Origin: Filibacter tadaridae
GTDB lineage: Bacteria; Bacillota; Bacilli; Bacillales_A; Planococcaceae
Assembly: GCF_900609045.1 (NCBI RefSeq)
Contig: NZ_UXAV01000031.1
Location: forward strand, 124,001 to 188,000
Length of the DNA stretch: 64,000 nucleotides
Reading direction: 5' to 3'
The notes under the pieces: model-generated
Seen by the model: only the letters and a program-made list of their open reading frames with translations
Told to the model about the DNA's origin: nothing
Database searches by the model: none
Part shown: positions 62,527 through 64,000 of the stretch, piece by piece
Position numbering within the stretch: position 1 is the first letter of the stretch
How the letters are laid out: each line of letters begins with the position of its first letter
Position numbers and translations under genes: made by a program

Positions 62527-63792
62527 ATGAAAAGTGTAAACCAGAATTTAGTCTTTCGTCAATTCTTATCTAACTTACCAACGAATATTTTAGCTTGTCC
62601 ACTCATGAACTATGATGCACGAAAGTTAACCGACCTCGCAATAGTAAAGATATTCATTATGGCTAGTCTTTGTAAATGGGATAGTCTTAGAAAAATCGAA
62701 ACAGGTATCCGTTCAAAGAAAGCATTTTTGAAAGAAATTGAAGCAGAATCCTTTAGCTATGCTCAACTCAGCCGACGTCTCATCGGTTTGAATACTGCCG
62801 ATGTAGCAGATTTACTTGGTCGATTGGCCCAACATTATTGGTCGTTGAAAGGCAATGCAAAAGGTTTGAATGCAAATGTAGGTCCAATTCGAATTATTGA
62901 TGGAACCTACATAAAGTTGCCAAATAACGCTTTAAATTGGACAGCGATTTCCAAGGATTCCTGTGGAATCAAGTTACACGTACGAATCGTTGTTGCATCC
63001 GCAAATAGTGTCTTTCCTGAAAAGATGATACCCTCAACCGGGAATGTGGCTGACTCTGATGCCGTTAATCACATTATCGATGCGGATGGTGCCTTGTATA
63101 TAATGGATCGTGGCTATGCGAATAAAACGAAAATGGGCGGATGGATGGAAAGAAACGTAAAATTTCTTGTTCGTGCGAGAAAGAATTTTAGGATGGAAAC
63201 ATTGAGATCTTTCGAGCCGACACTTCCTAATGTACAAAAAAATGAATTAGTGTCTATCCTAACCCGGGAAGAACCCGTACGATATATTGAATTCACAGAT
63301 GATAAAGGAATCACTTTTCACCTGTTGACAAATCAGGTGGATTTGTCTGAGGAGAAAATTTTAGAAGCCTATAAAAATCGCTGGTATATTGAGTTATTCT
63401 TTAAATGGCTAAAGCAGCATGTCAAGGTGAACCACATATTCAGCCATTCACCTATCGGAATCTGGAATCAAATGTTCATAGCACTGATTACTTTTGCGTT
63501 GACAGAAATTATGCGGCTAATCCATCAGCCCACTAAGAAAATTTGGACTTTCTTAAGCACTGTACAGGAATATCTTTTTCTATCGATAAAAACGCTACTG
63601 AAATTCTTCAATCGAAAGCTTCGTAAGAGCAAAGGGCGACAAAAGGTCCCGATTACAGAACCGAAAGTGATGCAATATGGAGAAGACTTTGCCATTGTTA
63701 GCCCGATTACAAGAAAACATTTTATCGATAAAGAAAAAGAGAAAAAAAGAAAAGAAAAAGAAAAAAAGGTACAGATAGAACAAAAACAATAA
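62527..63792 (+). CDS. IS4-family transposase
   Basis: A 421-aa DDE transposase. First Asp in IRIIDGTYIKLP, second in YIMDRGYANKT, Glu in the YREK motif (YKNRWYIELFFKWLKQ). Lys-rich C-terminal tail. ATG at 62527 with AAAGGAG 7 nt upstream. An earlier in-frame ATG at 62428 has no ribosome site. Intact, so probably active. Confidence 0.9.
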   Translation: MKSVNQNLVFRQFLSNLPTNILACPLMNYDARKLTDLAIVKIFIMASLCKWDSLRKIETGIRSKKAFLKEIEAESFSYAQLSRRLIGLNTADVADLLGRLAQHYWSLKGNAKGLNANVGPIRIIDGTYIKLPNNALNWTAISKDSCGIKLHVRIVVASANSVFPEKMIPSTGNVADSDAVNHIIDADGALYIMDRGYANKTKMGGWMERNVKFLVRARKNFRMETLRSFEPTLPNVQKNELVSILTREEPVRYIEFTDDKGITFHLLTNQVDLSEEKILEAYKNRWYIELFFKWLKQHVKVNHIFSHSPIGIWNQMFIALITFALTEIMRLIHQPTKKIWTFLSTVQEYLFLSIKTLLKFFNRKLRKSKGRQKVPITEPKVMQYGEDFAIVSPITRKHFIDKEKEKKRKEKEKKVQIEQKQ

Positions 63793-63804
63793 TGTTACAA
63801 AAAA

Positions 63805-63846
63805 AGGGAACTGATTGGTCATTAAGGACCTGTTCCCTTTTTTTAT
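63805..63846 (+). terminator. Transposase terminator
   Basis: AAAAAGGGAACTGATTGG / CCTGTTCCCTTTTTTT hairpin just after the transposase stop. Confidence 0.65.
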
Positions 63847-63916
63847 TTTTCAGGTCTAACAGTTGTGGTAAAAATTACAATTTATTGTTTGTATTGGATT
63901 CTATGCAACGCTAGTG

Positions 63917-64000
63917 GTGCAACAAACAACAACCAACAATTCAACCAATTGCATATATATTCGATAAACATTAGGCTTTAACGTTTTTTTCGCATGAATA
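63917..64000. repeat. CCTGTGCA repeat element, copy H, right part (cut by window end)
   Basis: Resumes GTGCAACAAACAACAACC after the IS and continues through CGTTTTTTTCGCATGAATA to the window edge. Confidence 0.85.

Larger units (their letters stand above)
62382..63916 (+). mobile_element. IS4-family insertion sequence, complete (1535 bp)
   Basis: Perfect 16-bp terminal inverted repeats CACTAGCGTTGCATAG and CTATGCAACGCTAGTG, flanked by the 9-bp target duplication GTGCAACAA (62373-62381 and 63917-63925). Contains one intact transposase gene. Inserted into repeat copy H. Confidence 0.93.

Noticed and set aside
1..64000. tRNA, rRNA or tmRNA genes
   Set aside because: No convincing cloverleaf or conserved rRNA stretches seen on either strand.

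Overview
This window looks like a low-GC Gram-positive chromosome from the Bacillales, most likely Planococcaceae (Sporosarcina-like). The evidence is strong AGGAGG-type ribosome sites with frequent TTG and GTG starts, S-layer-homology (SLH) proteins, ECF and LplABC-type transporters, a ywqHIJ-like LXG locus and a CuA cytochrome oxidase. I see no rRNA or tRNA genes. Many starts were moved to the codon that has a proper Shine-Dalgarno (SD) sequence.

Left third (0.3-31 kb). A surface SLH-trypsin-like protein (328-2007) is followed by a minus-strand cobalamin-riboswitch operon (12.2 to 2.58 kb). It encodes a 1637-aa surface protein built from transcobalamin-like parts (alpha-barrel prenyltransferase-like repeats, DUF4430 beta domains and SLH anchors), a DUF4430 lipoprotein, and a complete ECF importer (T, fused A-A', S). 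I read this as vitamin B12 capture and uptake. Next is an amino-sugar catabolic block on the minus strand: nagA, a PfkB kinase, a class II aldolase, an AgaS-like SIS isomerase, a LacI regulator, a Gfo/Idh oxidoreductase, a ROK kinase and an oligopeptide-type binding protein. A PucR-like regulator and an MsmX-like ATPase lie on the plus strand. A GntR/UTRA regulator and an LplABC-type transporter with a second Gfo/Idh protein follow. Together they fit a PTS-independent N-acetylgalactosamine/tagatose-6-phosphate-like route (inference).

Middle (31-50 kb). A repeat-rich gene-poor stretch, an M20 amidohydrolase, a TsdA-like dihaem cytochrome c divergent from a three-gene CuA oxidase operon, a PRiA4_ORF3/SEC-C protein, a type VII secretion LXG effector operon (ywqH-ywqI-LXG-DUF4176-lipoprotein), pgcA, a VanZ-like protein, a YifB/ComM AAA ATPase and, abutting it, a RAYT-like Y1 transposase.

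Right part (50-64 kb) is accessory and defence-like. It holds a second PRiA4_ORF3 protein, a two-gene operon of a 1209-aa VPA1262/PLD-like protein plus a RES-domain protein, an ABC three-component (ABC-3C) system, a truncated AlbA/RecG-like gene, an unlisted 38-aa holin-like type I toxin and an IS4-family element with exact ends and a 9-bp target duplication.

The intergenic DNA is dense with repeats: a ~140-bp element with ends like GGGTGCCTGTGCA / TGCACAGGTACCC (about eight copies, clustered around the RAYT), a modular ~160-250-bp element (three copies), 21-nt-period degenerate arrays (six or more), one 42-nt tandem array, and several smaller families that share a GTRCCTGT-like end. The best candidates for new biology are the bacterial transcobalamin-like locus, the VPA1262-RES pair and the RAYT-repeat system.
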